DNA of 33,214 nt from Chloroflexota bacterium (GCA_002721675.1 PBLC01000001.1:3519-36732), one strand, 5' to 3'; counted from the stretch's first letter, positions 1-8,934 are shown. Program-made: numbers and translations. Notes: generated by a model from the letters alone, not told the origin.

Positions 1-1184
1 CCAATCCTAGTAACTCTACGATTAATTAAATTCATTACTAATGAAATGCAAAGGCTTAAAAATAGATAAGTTAAAAGTATTAAGAAAAATACTGGCAATG
101 CGTGCCCTGAATTATTCATAATAGTCCGAGAAACCATAAATAAATCTGGATAAGCTATTACTACAGCAAGACTTGAATTCTTAGTTAGATTGAGAAACTG
201 ATTTGTTAAAGGAGGAATTATAGATCTCAATGCTTGAGGAAGTATTACCAAAGTCATAGCTTGATACTTGCTTAAACCTATGGCTTCAGCAGCTTCCGTC
301 TGACCTCTAGATAAGGATTGAATACTACCTCTTACAATCTCAGTTATAAATGTTCCTGTATAGATAACAAGAGCAAAAAGGATAGCTGCAAACTCAGGAC
401 TTAAATCAAATCCACCTGATTGCATCCAAGTGCCTTTATTATTTTGAATAATTTCAGGGATATCTATGCTAACAGGTCTTCCAAAAGCAAAAAAAGTTAC
501 AACTGTTACTAAAATAAAGAAAATAATTCCAGTTAAATTACCATTTATTTTTTTGCCAGATATAGAAAAATATTTTCCGGATTCATCTTCTCTTTTATTT
601 AAAAAATAACTTAAATATAAAGATCCTGCTGCAACTATACCTAAAAATATAAACCATATTTGAGCACCTCCATTATCGGAAATCCAAGGCAATAAAATTC
701 CTCTATTGGATATTGCAGTAGTATTTCCAAAAGTTATTGCTTCGGATATTTGTGGCAATTGAAGAAAAACTATCTGCCAAAATATTATTTGTATCAATAA
801 TGGGGTATTTCTTAAAACTTCTACATAGGTCCAAGCAATTCTTGAGGTAAGAAAATTCTTAGATAGTCTTGCAACACCCATAATTGTGCCTAAAATAGTA
901 GTCAAGAAAATTGCTACTAGGCATACTCTTATAGTATTAACAACTCCAGTAAAATAGGCTACCCATCTACTATCATTACTAGTGTAATCAACTAAAAATG
1001 TATGGCTAAGCCCAAAACCAGCCCTGCTCCTAAAATGCGACAAACTTAATTCAAGCTGAAATGCTCTTGAAAATAAATAAATTCCTAATAATGCTACAAA
1101 AATAAAGAAAAAAACCTGAATCATTAAATTTCGGTTTTTCTGAAATCTGCTCCATTGAGCAATAATGTCTACAAAGCTTCTCAC
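1..1184 (-). CDS. Amino-acid ABC transporter permease (AapQ/BztB-like), partial, runs off left edge
   Basis: Not in ORF track because no stop lies in the window. Minus strand from GTG at 1184 reads VRSFVDIIAQWSRFQKNRNLMIQVFFFIFVALL...RNTPLLIQIIFWQIVFLQLP...ALVIYTGTFITEIVRGSIQSLSRGQTEAAEAIGLSKYQAMTLVILPQALRSIIPPLTNQFLNLTKNSSLAVVIAYPDL, containing the EAA-loop motif of polar amino-acid permeases. Confidence 0.92.
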   Translation of the reverse strand, partial: MRSFVDIIAQWSRFQKNRNLMIQVFFFIFVALLGIYLFSRAFQLELSLSHFRSRAGFGLSHTFLVDYTSNDSRWVAYFTGVVNTIRVCLVAIFLTTILGTIMGVARLSKNFLTSRIAWTYVEVLRNTPLLIQIIFWQIVFLQLPQISEAITFGNTTAISNRGILLPWISDNGGAQIWFIFLGIVAAGSLYLSYFLNKREDESGKYFSISGKKINGNLTGIIFFILVTVVTFFAFGRPVSIDIPEIIQNNKGTWMQSGGFDLSPEFAAILFALVIYTGTFITEIVRGSIQSLSRGQTEAAEAIGLSKYQAMTLVILPQALRSIIPPLTNQFLNLTKNSSLAVVIAYPDLFMVSRTIMNNSGHALPVFFLILLTYLFLSLCISLVMNLINRRVTRI

Positions 1185-1207
1185 TATTTACTTTCTAAAT
1201 AAAATAA

Positions 1208-1247
1208 ATAGTACGCCGGAGAGTTAAATTACACTCCGGCATACTAT
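1208..1247 (-). other. Intercistronic hairpin between substrate-binding protein and permease genes
   Basis: atagtacGCCGGAG...CTCCGGCatactat: 7-bp GC stem, one C-A mismatch, then a 6-bp AT stem; lies between the aapJ-like stop and the permease start. Confidence 0.6.
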
Positions 1248-1264
1248 AAAAATTTTAGGATATT

Positions 1265-2347
1265 CTACCTAAACGGTGGTGCGTAGATTAATCCGCCTTC
1301 AGTCCACATAGCGTTAAGAGATCCGGCTCGTTCTAATCCAAGAGGGACTAGGTGTCGATCATATACTTCACCATAGTTTCCAACTTGAGATATAACTTTC
1401 TGCATGAAGTCCTTAGGGATTCCAAAACTGAAATCTTGAACTTCTCCGCCTTCAAAAGAGGCTCCAAGTAATCTTGCAACTCCTGGGTTTGGAGGATTAG
1501 AAGCTATTGAAGAAACGTTTCCGCTATTAATTCCACTTTCTTCAGCTTGCATCATTCCAAATACAACCCATTGAACAACATCATAGAATTCACTATCGTT
1601 GTCTCTAGTCAAAGGACCAAGAGGTTCTTTTGATAGTGTCTCTGGAAGAACTTTTAGAGCTTCTGGTCCACCAGCCGATGCTGGGAAGCTAGCTCTCTTA
1701 GAAGCCAAACCAGATTTATCTGTAGTCCAACCATCACATCTTTTTTCCTCAAATGCAGCCTGTAAAGGATCATTTGTTTCAAAAGTTAATGGTGTGTAAG
1801 ACATTCCGGTACCAGTAAACCTATCATCTAGGTTTAATTCAGTAGTAGTACCTTGAAGAACACATATTGTTGCACCCTCCATGTCATCAATAGAGTTATA
1901 ACCACTGTCTACATAAACCATCATTCCTTGACCATCGTAGAAAGTAGCAGCAGTAAAGTCCTGCTTCAATTCTCTATCTCGGCTTGCAGTCCAAGTTGTG
2001 TTCCTGATCAAAAGATCAATCTCACCAGAACCTAAAGCTTCGAATCTGTTAGAAGCAGTAGTAGGTGTGTACTCAACTTTACCTGAATCACCCAGAATTG
2101 CTGCCGCTACTGCTTTACAGAAATCTATATCAAAACCACTGAAAGAACCGTCTGCAGCTACAACTCCAAATCCAGCTAAGTTGTCGTTAACACCACACTT
2201 TAGCATTCCTCGATCAAGAACTTGTTGCAATGTATTAGATCCTCCATCGCTAGATGCTTCTGAAGAATCTTCAGCTGCACAAGCATATGAAAAAGCCATC
2301 ATTGCAAAAAGAGCACTGATCAATAATGTATATTTTATTTTATTCAT
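1265..2347 (-). CDS. Amino-acid ABC transporter substrate-binding protein (AapJ/BztA-like)
   Basis: Signal/lipoprotein-like N-terminus (LLISALFAMMAFSYACAAE), LKCGVNDNLAGFG, FDIDFCKAVAAAI, DLLIRNTTWTASRD motifs of family 3 solute-binding proteins; upstream of permease in the same operon. Confidence 0.9.
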   Translation of the reverse strand: MNKIKYTLLISALFAMMAFSYACAAEDSSEASSDGGSNTLQQVLDRGMLKCGVNDNLAGFGVVAADGSFSGFDIDFCKAVAAAILGDSGKVEYTPTTASNRFEALGSGEIDLLIRNTTWTASRDRELKQDFTAATFYDGQGMMVYVDSGYNSIDDMEGATICVLQGTTTELNLDDRFTGTGMSYTPLTFETNDPLQAAFEEKRCDGWTTDKSGLASKRASFPASAGGPEALKVLPETLSKEPLGPLTRDNDSEFYDVVQWVVFGMMQAEESGINSGNVSSIASNPPNPGVARLLGASFEGGEVQDFSFGIPKDFMQKVISQVGNYGEVYDRHLVPLGLERAGSLNAMWTEGGLIYAPPFR

Positions 2348-2510
2348 AATTCCCTCCTTTATAAAAATCGTTGGGATCTTTGGATTTATTTTCGAAAATC
2401 GAAGTCTAATAAAACCATTTATATTTAATTAGTAGTAATAATTATATCAAATCATGATTTAGAATTCATATTATTTCGTAAATTGCAGATATCTGTTAAA
2501 AGTATAATTT

Positions 2511-3842
2511 ATGAATTTAAAAAATTTATGCGATAAAAATATTAATTCTAAGAAAGAAATACCTATTAAAAATTCCTTAGAAATATTAAATTATGCTGAA
2601 TCTGGATACAAAGAGATTAAGACTGCTGAAAAAGTAATTAATACCTTTAAAAAATTAGGTCAAAAAAATATCCAATCTGAAATAGCTATTACAGGAATTA
2701 AAACAGAATTAGATACGGGTAAATCTGGTCCAAATGTAGCTGTTATAGGAGAATTAGATGCTCTCCCAGTACCAGGTCACCCAAATGAAAATAAAAAAAA
2801 CGGATACGCACATGCATGTGGACACCATGCTCAAATAGGAAGTATGCTAACAGTTTTGTCCGGACTTTCTGATAAAAAAATACTTAGTAAATTATGGGGG
2901 AAAATAACTTTTCTTGCTGTTCCAGCTGAAGAATTTGTTGAAATCGAATGGCGAAATACACTCAGAAAAAAGGGAGAGGTCGAGTTTCTCGCTGGAAAAC
3001 AAGAAATGATAAAACTAGGGGCATTTGACAACGTTGATATAGCAATGATGACTCATACCACACCGAGAAATATAAAATTTTCTTATGGTGGAACGAGTAA
3101 TGGTTTAGTTGCAAAATTTATTGAATTCAAAGGAAAAGCTTCTCATGCTGGCTCAAATCCTGAGAAAGGTATAAATGCTTTAAATGCAGCAAATATTGCA
3201 ATTACAGCTATAAATTCTCAAAGAGAAACTTTTAAAGATGAAGATCATATAAGAGTGCATCCTATAATAACTAAAGGTGGCAATGTAGTTAGTGCAGTCC
3301 CTGACACTGTAAATATAGAAACATTTGTAAGAGGGGCATCAATAGAATCAATAATTGATGCGAACAAAAAAGTAGACAATTGCTTAAGAGCAGGTGCACT
3401 GGCAACAGGAGCATATATTAAGATAACAACTATTGCTGGATATCTTCCAATAAACAATAATAAAAATCTTCAAAATATATATCTTAGTAATTTAAAAAAT
3501 AATTTTTCAACTGATGAAATTGTTTTAGATGGACATTCTGGTGGAAGCACAGATATGGGTGATGTTTCAAGCCTCATTCCATCTATTCATCCTTATGTCG
3601 GAGGTTGTTCAGGGTCATCTAATCATGCAAACGATATGGTTGTTGAGAACTATGATCTATCCGTGACTGAATCTGGCAGGATGATGGCTCATACAATAAT
3701 TGATCTTCTGGAAAATAATGCCAAAAGAGGAAAAGAAGTAGTTAAAAACTTTGTTCCGACTTTTAAAAAAAATGATTACTTAGCATATTTAAGAAACCTC
3801 TCAAAAGAAGAAGAATTTAGTTATAAAAATTTAAAAATTTAA
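2511..3842 (+). CDS. M20 family amidohydrolase/peptidase (AbgB-like)
   Basis: GELDALPVPGHP, HACGHHAQIGSM, SHAGSNPEKGINALNAA and GGSTDMGDVS motifs of M20D amidohydrolases. Confidence 0.85.
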   Translation: MNLKNLCDKNINSKKEIPIKNSLEILNYAESGYKEIKTAEKVINTFKKLGQKNIQSEIAITGIKTELDTGKSGPNVAVIGELDALPVPGHPNENKKNGYAHACGHHAQIGSMLTVLSGLSDKKILSKLWGKITFLAVPAEEFVEIEWRNTLRKKGEVEFLAGKQEMIKLGAFDNVDIAMMTHTTPRNIKFSYGGTSNGLVAKFIEFKGKASHAGSNPEKGINALNAANIAITAINSQRETFKDEDHIRVHPIITKGGNVVSAVPDTVNIETFVRGASIESIIDANKKVDNCLRAGALATGAYIKITTIAGYLPINNNKNLQNIYLSNLKNNFSTDEIVLDGHSGGSTDMGDVSSLIPSIHPYVGGCSGSSNHANDMVVENYDLSVTESGRMMAHTIIDLLENNAKRGKEVVKNFVPTFKKNDYLAYLRNLSKEEEFSYKNLKI

Positions 3843-3860
3843 ATCCCTCAAACTTAAATG

Positions 3861-3890
3861 TTGAAATTTAAAAAATGAATATGCTATAAT
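3861..3890 (+). promoter_or_regulatory. Sigma70-type promoter for metY leader
   Basis: TTGAAA (3861-3866), 18-bp spacer, TATAAT (3885-3890); predicted start near 3897, right at the riboswitch P1 stem. Confidence 0.75.
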
Positions 3891-3895
3891 GGTTA

Positions 3896-3949
3896 TAAGT
3901 GTTGATTTGAAAGTCAGCTTGCGGACACTCAAAAAACTGCTAAAAGGCA
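3896..3949 (+). ncRNA. SAM-II (SAM_alpha-like) riboswitch aptamer
   Basis: AGTGT-TGATTTG...CAGCTTGC...ACACT...CTGCTAAAAGG: P1 AGUGU(3898-3902)/ACACU(3925-3929), conserved UGAUUUG, CUUGC and GCUAAAAGG, possible pseudoknot CAG(3915-3917)/CUG(3937-3939). Lies upstream of metY-metX. Confidence 0.85.
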
Positions 3950-3966
3950 AAAGTTTATTTAGATTG

Positions 3967-3999
3967 TCCGTGTACTGCAAAGTATGCGGATTTTTTTTT
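3967..3999 (+). terminator. Intrinsic terminator 1 in metY leader
   Basis: TCCGTGTACT-GCAA-AGTATGCGGA: 10-bp stem including two G-U wobbles, GNRA loop, then T9. Confidence 0.9.
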
Positions 4000-4024
4000 A
4001 AAAAACTTAAAAGTTTTAAGATTG

Positions 4025-4055
4025 TCCGTGTACTGCAAAGTATGCGGATTTTTTT
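4025..4055 (+). terminator. Intrinsic terminator 2 in metY leader (identical hairpin)
   Basis: Same 24-nt hairpin as 3967-3990, followed by T7. Confidence 0.88.
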
Positions 4056-4102
4056 GTTGGCACTTCTTAGTTTTATAAATATTAAACATAAGGAGGTCAT
4101 AA

Positions 4103-5425
4103 ATGGCTAGTAGTATAAATGGCATAGTTAACCAGCCAGAAAAACAAGGTATTGGAACCCTTGCACTACACGCGGGACAGGATCCTGACCCGTCAACTAA
4201 TTCCAGGGCTGTACCAATACATGCGACGACATCGTATGTATTTAATGATACAGATCATGCAGCTAATCTTTTTGCACTAGGTGAATTTGGAAATATTTAC
4301 ACTAGATTGCAAAATCCTACGACTGATGTTCTAGAACAGAGAGTTGCAGCGCTTGATGGAGGAGTGACAGGGCTTGCTTTTTCATCAGGACAAGCAGCAA
4401 TTAATGCTGCCATTCTAACTATTACTCATAGTGGACAAAATTTTATTTCATCAACAAGTTTGTATGGTGGAACATGGACACTATTTACCCAAACATTTAA
4501 AAAATTGGGCATAGAAGTAAGGTTCTTTAACCCAGACAACCCTGAAGAAATAAATGATCTTGTTGATGAGAATACTAGATGTGTTTATTTTGAAAGTATA
4601 GGAAATCCTAAAAATGATGTTCCTGATTTTTCTGAAATAACAAAAATCAGTCATAAACATGGATTGCCAACAATTTGTGATAACACTGTTCTTACCCCAT
4701 CTTTGTTTAGACCAATTGAGCATGGTGTAGATATAGTTCTTCACTCAACAACAAAGTTTCTAGGAGGACACGGAGTACATATCGGAGGTGTTATTGTTGA
4801 TAGCGGAAACTTTAAATGGGCAGATAATCCGGATAAATGGCCAGAGTTTTGTGGACCGTCAGAATCATACCATGGTGCAGTCTTGGAAGAAGCTTTGAGG
4901 CCTGCTGGAAACATTGCTTATAATCTTCATATAAGAGTACATTGGCTTAGAGACACAGGCGGAACAATGAGTCCATTTGGGGCTTGGGCCACTTTATTGG
5001 GACTAGAAACTTTGCATCTAAGGATTCCAAGGCATTGCGAAAATGCTCTCAAGGTAGCTAAATATCTTGAAAACCATAAAGATGTCGAATGGGTAAACTA
5101 TCCTGGGCTAAAAAGTCATTCTCATTATAAAAATACAAAGAAATACTTACCTGATGGGGCTGGAGCAATTTTAGGGTTTGGTATTAAAGGAGGTAAAGAT
5201 TCAGCAGTCAAGTTTATAAATAATGTGAAACTTGCAAGTCATCTTGCTAATATAGGTGATGCAAAAACATTAGTTATACCCCCTGCCTCTACCACTCATA
5301 GCCAACTTTCTGAAGATGAGCAAATAGAAGCCGGTGTTAATCCAGAATACATTAGGATTTCGGTTGGGATTGAAGATGTAGATGACATAATAGATGATTT
5401 GGATCAAGCGTTAAAGAAAAGTTAA
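4103..5425 (+). CDS. metY: O-acetylhomoserine aminocarboxypropyltransferase / sulfhydrylase
   Basis: TLALHAGQDPDPSTNSRAVPIHATTSYVF, YTRLQNPTTDVLEQRVAALDGG, HSTTKFLGGHG (PLP lysine); SD AAGGAGGT upstream. Confidence 0.95.
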   Translation: MASSINGIVNQPEKQGIGTLALHAGQDPDPSTNSRAVPIHATTSYVFNDTDHAANLFALGEFGNIYTRLQNPTTDVLEQRVAALDGGVTGLAFSSGQAAINAAILTITHSGQNFISSTSLYGGTWTLFTQTFKKLGIEVRFFNPDNPEEINDLVDENTRCVYFESIGNPKNDVPDFSEITKISHKHGLPTICDNTVLTPSLFRPIEHGVDIVLHSTTKFLGGHGVHIGGVIVDSGNFKWADNPDKWPEFCGPSESYHGAVLEEALRPAGNIAYNLHIRVHWLRDTGGTMSPFGAWATLLGLETLHLRIPRHCENALKVAKYLENHKDVEWVNYPGLKSHSHYKNTKKYLPDGAGAILGFGIKGGKDSAVKFINNVKLASHLANIGDAKTLVIPPASTTHSQLSEDEQIEAGVNPEYIRISVGIEDVDDIIDDLDQALKKS

Positions 5426-5430
5426 TAAAA

Positions 5431-5459
5431 TAGGGCCAGATAAATATCATCTGGCCCTA
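5431..5459. other. Intercistronic 11-bp perfect hairpin between metY and metX
   Basis: TAGGGCCAGAT-aaatatc-ATCTGGCCCTA; no U-tract on the + side, so not a clear terminator of metY. Confidence 0.75.
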
Positions 5460-5472
5460 AAAAGGTTTGTAA

Positions 5473-7272
5473 GTGGTAAAAGAAAATTATAATTCAGATT
5501 TGTATAGGACAGGAGATACGTCTAAGTATCTTAAAAATTTTCTATATGATGGAAAGTTTAAACTTCAATCAGGTGATATTCTTGATAAATTAAACATAGC
5601 TTATGAAACTTATGGAGAGTTAAGCAAAGATAAATCAAATGTTGTTCTTGTATGTCATGCAATAAGCGGAGACTCTCATGTTGCGAAACATAGTGAAGAT
5701 GATATTCCAGGTTGGTGGGACATCATGGTTGGGCCAGGCAGACCAATTGATACTAATAATTACTTTGTAATCTGCAGTAATGTAATAGGTGGCTGCAAAG
5801 GATCCACAGGCCCTAACTCAATTAATCCTAGCACCGGAAATCCATACGGACCTGATTTTCCTAATATAACTGTAGAAGATATGGTAAATGCCCAAAATCT
5901 TCTTATAGATCACCTAGGAATAAAATCTATTCTTTGTGTAACAGGTGGATCTATGGGTGGATTTCAGTCAATTCAATGGGCAAGACAATTTCCAGATAAA
6001 ATTAAAAGTGTAATAGGTTTAGCTACTTCAGCAAGACTTACTAATCAGGCTTTAGCTTTCGATATTGTAGGAAGAAATGCAATAAAAAAAGACCCACGAT
6101 TTAAAGAAGGTAACTATTATGATGCTGAAGAAAAACCTGAAGATGGTTTAGCTATAGCAAGAATGTTGGCTCACATTACGTATGTTTCAAAGGATTCAAT
6201 GAAAAACAAATTTGACAATACTAGGTATGAGCCCAAGGAAATTACCACTGAATTTGAGAAACGATTCTCGGTAGGGACTTACCTTGCATATCAAGGAACT
6301 AAATTTGTAGATAGATTTGATGCAAATAGTTATATAACTCTATCTACTGCTGTAGATTATTTTGATTTAGGCGGCACAATAAATGAAATAAAAAATAACC
6401 TAAAAAAGACAAAATGTGAATGGTTATTAGTTAGTTTCTCAAGCGACTGGCTATACCCTCCATTTCAATCTGAAGAGATAGTAGATGCATTGGTAAGTCT
6501 TGATAAATCTGTATCATATTGTTCCATTAAAAGTGAGGCTGGCCACGATGCATTTTTATTAGAAAATGAAGTGGAAGATTATGGATTATTGACCTCTTCC
6601 TTCTTAAAAAAACTTTCAGGAAAAGAAAAAAATGATCAGATAAAAAATTCTAGCCCAACTTCGACAAATATATTTTTTAATAACCGACTTGATCTAGATT
6701 TTATTTGTAGTTTGATAGAAAAAAATGATCGAGTATTAGATCTTGGATGCGAAGATGGGAAATTATTGGATGAGTTAAAAAAGAAAAAATGTTCCAAATT
6801 ATTAGGAGTTGAATTGGATTCTAAAAAAGTAATAATGAGCTCAAATAAGGGTTTAGAAGTAATCAATTCTGATATTAATACGGGGCTTAAAAGGTTTAAT
6901 GATGATCAATTTGATATAACAATTCTTTCACAAACTCTCCAGTCCATTAAGAATGTAGAGAAGACAATAGAGGAAATACTTAGGATTTCTAAAAAAGCTA
7001 TTATATCTTTTCCAAATTTTGCCTTCAAACCTCTCAGAGAGATGCTATACAATCAAGGCAAGGCCCCAAAATTAGAGGGTCTTTATGGGTATAATTGGTA
7101 TAACACTCCTAATAGAAGATTTCCTACAATTCTTGATTTTCAAGAATATTGCACTTATAAGAAAATTATAATTAAGGAATCTTTTTACATTGACTCTGAA
7201 AAAGATGAACTAATTAAAGAAAACCCAAATCTTAATGCAGATACAGCAATATTCGTGCTAAGCAAGAATTAA
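5473..7272 (+). CDS. metX-metW: Fused homoserine O-acetyltransferase (MetX) - MetW protein
   Basis: N-terminal MetX: NVVLVCHAISGDSH, GCKGSTGPNSINP, CVTGGSMGGFQSIQWARQFPD, AGHDAFLLE. C-terminal MetW: VLDLGCEDGKLLDEL, SQTLQSIKN, ISFPNFAFKPLREMLYNQGKAP, YNTPNRRFPTILDF. One uninterrupted 599-aa ORF. Confidence 0.92.
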   Translation: MVKENYNSDLYRTGDTSKYLKNFLYDGKFKLQSGDILDKLNIAYETYGELSKDKSNVVLVCHAISGDSHVAKHSEDDIPGWWDIMVGPGRPIDTNNYFVICSNVIGGCKGSTGPNSINPSTGNPYGPDFPNITVEDMVNAQNLLIDHLGIKSILCVTGGSMGGFQSIQWARQFPDKIKSVIGLATSARLTNQALAFDIVGRNAIKKDPRFKEGNYYDAEEKPEDGLAIARMLAHITYVSKDSMKNKFDNTRYEPKEITTEFEKRFSVGTYLAYQGTKFVDRFDANSYITLSTAVDYFDLGGTINEIKNNLKKTKCEWLLVSFSSDWLYPPFQSEEIVDALVSLDKSVSYCSIKSEAGHDAFLLENEVEDYGLLTSSFLKKLSGKEKNDQIKNSSPTSTNIFFNNRLDLDFICSLIEKNDRVLDLGCEDGKLLDELKKKKCSKLLGVELDSKKVIMSSNKGLEVINSDINTGLKRFNDDQFDITILSQTLQSIKNVEKTIEEILRISKKAIISFPNFAFKPLREMLYNQGKAPKLEGLYGYNWYNTPNRRFPTILDFQEYCTYKKIIIKESFYIDSEKDELIKENPNLNADTAIFVLSKN

Positions 7273-7475
7273 AGTAAGTTAACACCTTTTTTGTCTAAAG
7301 TTCTAATTTCTCTAGTGGTCAACTTAACCTTATATTTCTTCCCGTCTAGTACAACTGTTTTGTTTTGAATATTAGGTTTGAATGTTTTCTTAGATGAGTT
7401 CATTGCATGGCTTCGACTTTGTCCAAACTGAGGTATAGCCTTTGGAGGTAAACCTAATTTTTCTCTTATGTTCAT
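7269..7475 (-). CDS. rpmB: Ribosomal protein bL28 (cysteine-free form)
   Basis: PQFGQSRSHAMNSSKKTFKPNIQNK...VKLTTREIRTLDKKGV matches the bL28 pattern; the N-terminal CxxC is replaced by LGLPPK. Confidence 0.78.
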   Translation of the reverse strand: MNIREKLGLPPKAIPQFGQSRSHAMNSSKKTFKPNIQNKTVVLDGKKYKVKLTTREIRTLDKKGVNLL

Positions 7476-7574
7476 GATTTTCTCTTTTAAAATTCTTTTA
7501 AAATATATAATAATTGGTTAGAGTCATTTATGTAACCAAAAGAGGATATCAATTAAAATCAATTATGAAAAGTT

Positions 7575-8867
7575 ATGACAACTAATTTTCAAAAGAACGA
7601 TAATAAAACCGTAGAAATTGCTTACGGCAAATCTAGAATAAATTTGAATGTACCTTCAAATTTTGATGTGATTGAACCAAAATTTTTAAAAGAGGTTAGT
7701 GATCCTAAACTCAGTATAGAAAATGGATTGAAAAATCCCATCAATTCCAAACCCTTAAGAGATATTGTTAATAGTGATTCAAAAATAGCAATATCAGTAT
7801 GTGATATAACAAGAGCACAACCAAGAAAAATAGTACTAGAAACTATTATTGAACATATTGCTGATATTGTTCCCAAATCTAATATAAAAATTCTAATAGC
7901 CACTGGAACTCACAGAACTAATACAAAAAAAGAACTGATATCAATGCTTGGAGAAGAAATAGTCTCCACAGTTGAAATTATCAATCATGATTCTAGAGAT
8001 GAAAATTCTCTCATAAAAATGATTTCATCAATTAGTGATATCGATGTGTTTCTTAATAAAAACTGGGTAGAGGCTGATGTTAGAATTACAACAGGCTTTG
8101 TAGAGCCTCACTTTTTTGCTGGATTCTCAGGAGGATCTAAAATGGTTGCACCTGGGCTGGCAGGCTTAAAAACTATTCTTAAATTACATAACTATAAAAG
8201 GTTAAAAAATAAATATTCAACTTGGGCAGAGATAAATAATAATCCTATACAACAAGATGTAAGAAAAATTGCTGTGGAATCAGATGTGAGTTTTACATTA
8301 GATGTGACTTTGAATAAAAATCAAGAAATAACAGGAGTTTTTTCAGGTGAGATAATTAGCGCTCATGATAAGGCATGCGTCTTTGCAAAAGAAACGGCAA
8401 TGATTGAGGTAGAAGAGCCATATGATCTAGTAATAACTTCTAACTCTGGATATCCTCTTGATCAGAATTTGTACCAGACTGTAAAAGGTATTTCTGCTGC
8501 CGCTCAAATAACAAAAAATAATGGAAATATACTTTGCTTTTCTGAATGTTCAGATGGAATTCCAGATCATGGAGAATTCTATAAATTATTATCTTCATTT
8601 AAGGGGCCTAAAGAAGTAGAAAGTAAATTGAGTGATTCAAATTTTCACTGCCAAGATCAATGGCAAGTTCAAATGTTGGCCGCAATTACACAAAAACATA
8701 ATGTAAGTCTTTTCACAGAAGGATTAAATACAGAAGAAATCAATAAGGCTTTTCTTGATCACGAAAAAGACCCAATTGATCTAATAACAAAATTAATGAA
8801 TGAAAATCCAAATCTTAAAGGATGTGTGCTGCCCGAAGGTCCTATAACTATACCTTTTTTTAACTAA
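7575..8867 (+). CDS. LarA-family (nickel-pincer, lactate racemase-like) protein
   Basis: ATGTHR, VEPHFFAGFSGGSKMVAPGLAG motifs with the LarA His/His/Lys positions. Confidence 0.85.
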   Translation: MTTNFQKNDNKTVEIAYGKSRINLNVPSNFDVIEPKFLKEVSDPKLSIENGLKNPINSKPLRDIVNSDSKIAISVCDITRAQPRKIVLETIIEHIADIVPKSNIKILIATGTHRTNTKKELISMLGEEIVSTVEIINHDSRDENSLIKMISSISDIDVFLNKNWVEADVRITTGFVEPHFFAGFSGGSKMVAPGLAGLKTILKLHNYKRLKNKYSTWAEINNNPIQQDVRKIAVESDVSFTLDVTLNKNQEITGVFSGEIISAHDKACVFAKETAMIEVEEPYDLVITSNSGYPLDQNLYQTVKGISAAAQITKNNGNILCFSECSDGIPDHGEFYKLLSSFKGPKEVESKLSDSNFHCQDQWQVQMLAAITQKHNVSLFTEGLNTEEINKAFLDHEKDPIDLITKLMNENPNLKGCVLPEGPITIPFFN

Positions 8868-8934
8868 ATCGTAATGATTAAATTCAATTTTTGTTATAAA
8901 ATAATATAGATTATTTTATGGATATTGGAGAACA

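Larger units (their letters stand above)
3961..4055 (+). repeat. Tandem direct repeat of a 37-nt terminator unit
   Basis: agattgtccgtgtactgcaaagtatgcggattttttt at 3961-3997 and again, identical, at 4019-4055 (58-nt offset). Confidence 0.95.

Noticed and set aside
1599-2432. Plus-strand ORFs 1599-1799, 1853-2035, 1998-2432
   Set aside because: Antisense to the well-supported substrate-binding protein gene; no recognisable domains.
4056-4102. A second SAM aptamer (SAM-V) after the terminators, as reported for the tandem SAM-II/SAM-V arrangement in Pelagibacter
   Set aside because: No GCUAAA-type core or matching stem seen between terminator 2 and the metY RBS.
3831-4110. ORFs at 3831-4100 (-) and 3889-4110 (+) as proteins
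   Set aside because: They span the promoter, SAM-II aptamer and tandem terminators of the metY leader; structured RNA explains the region better.
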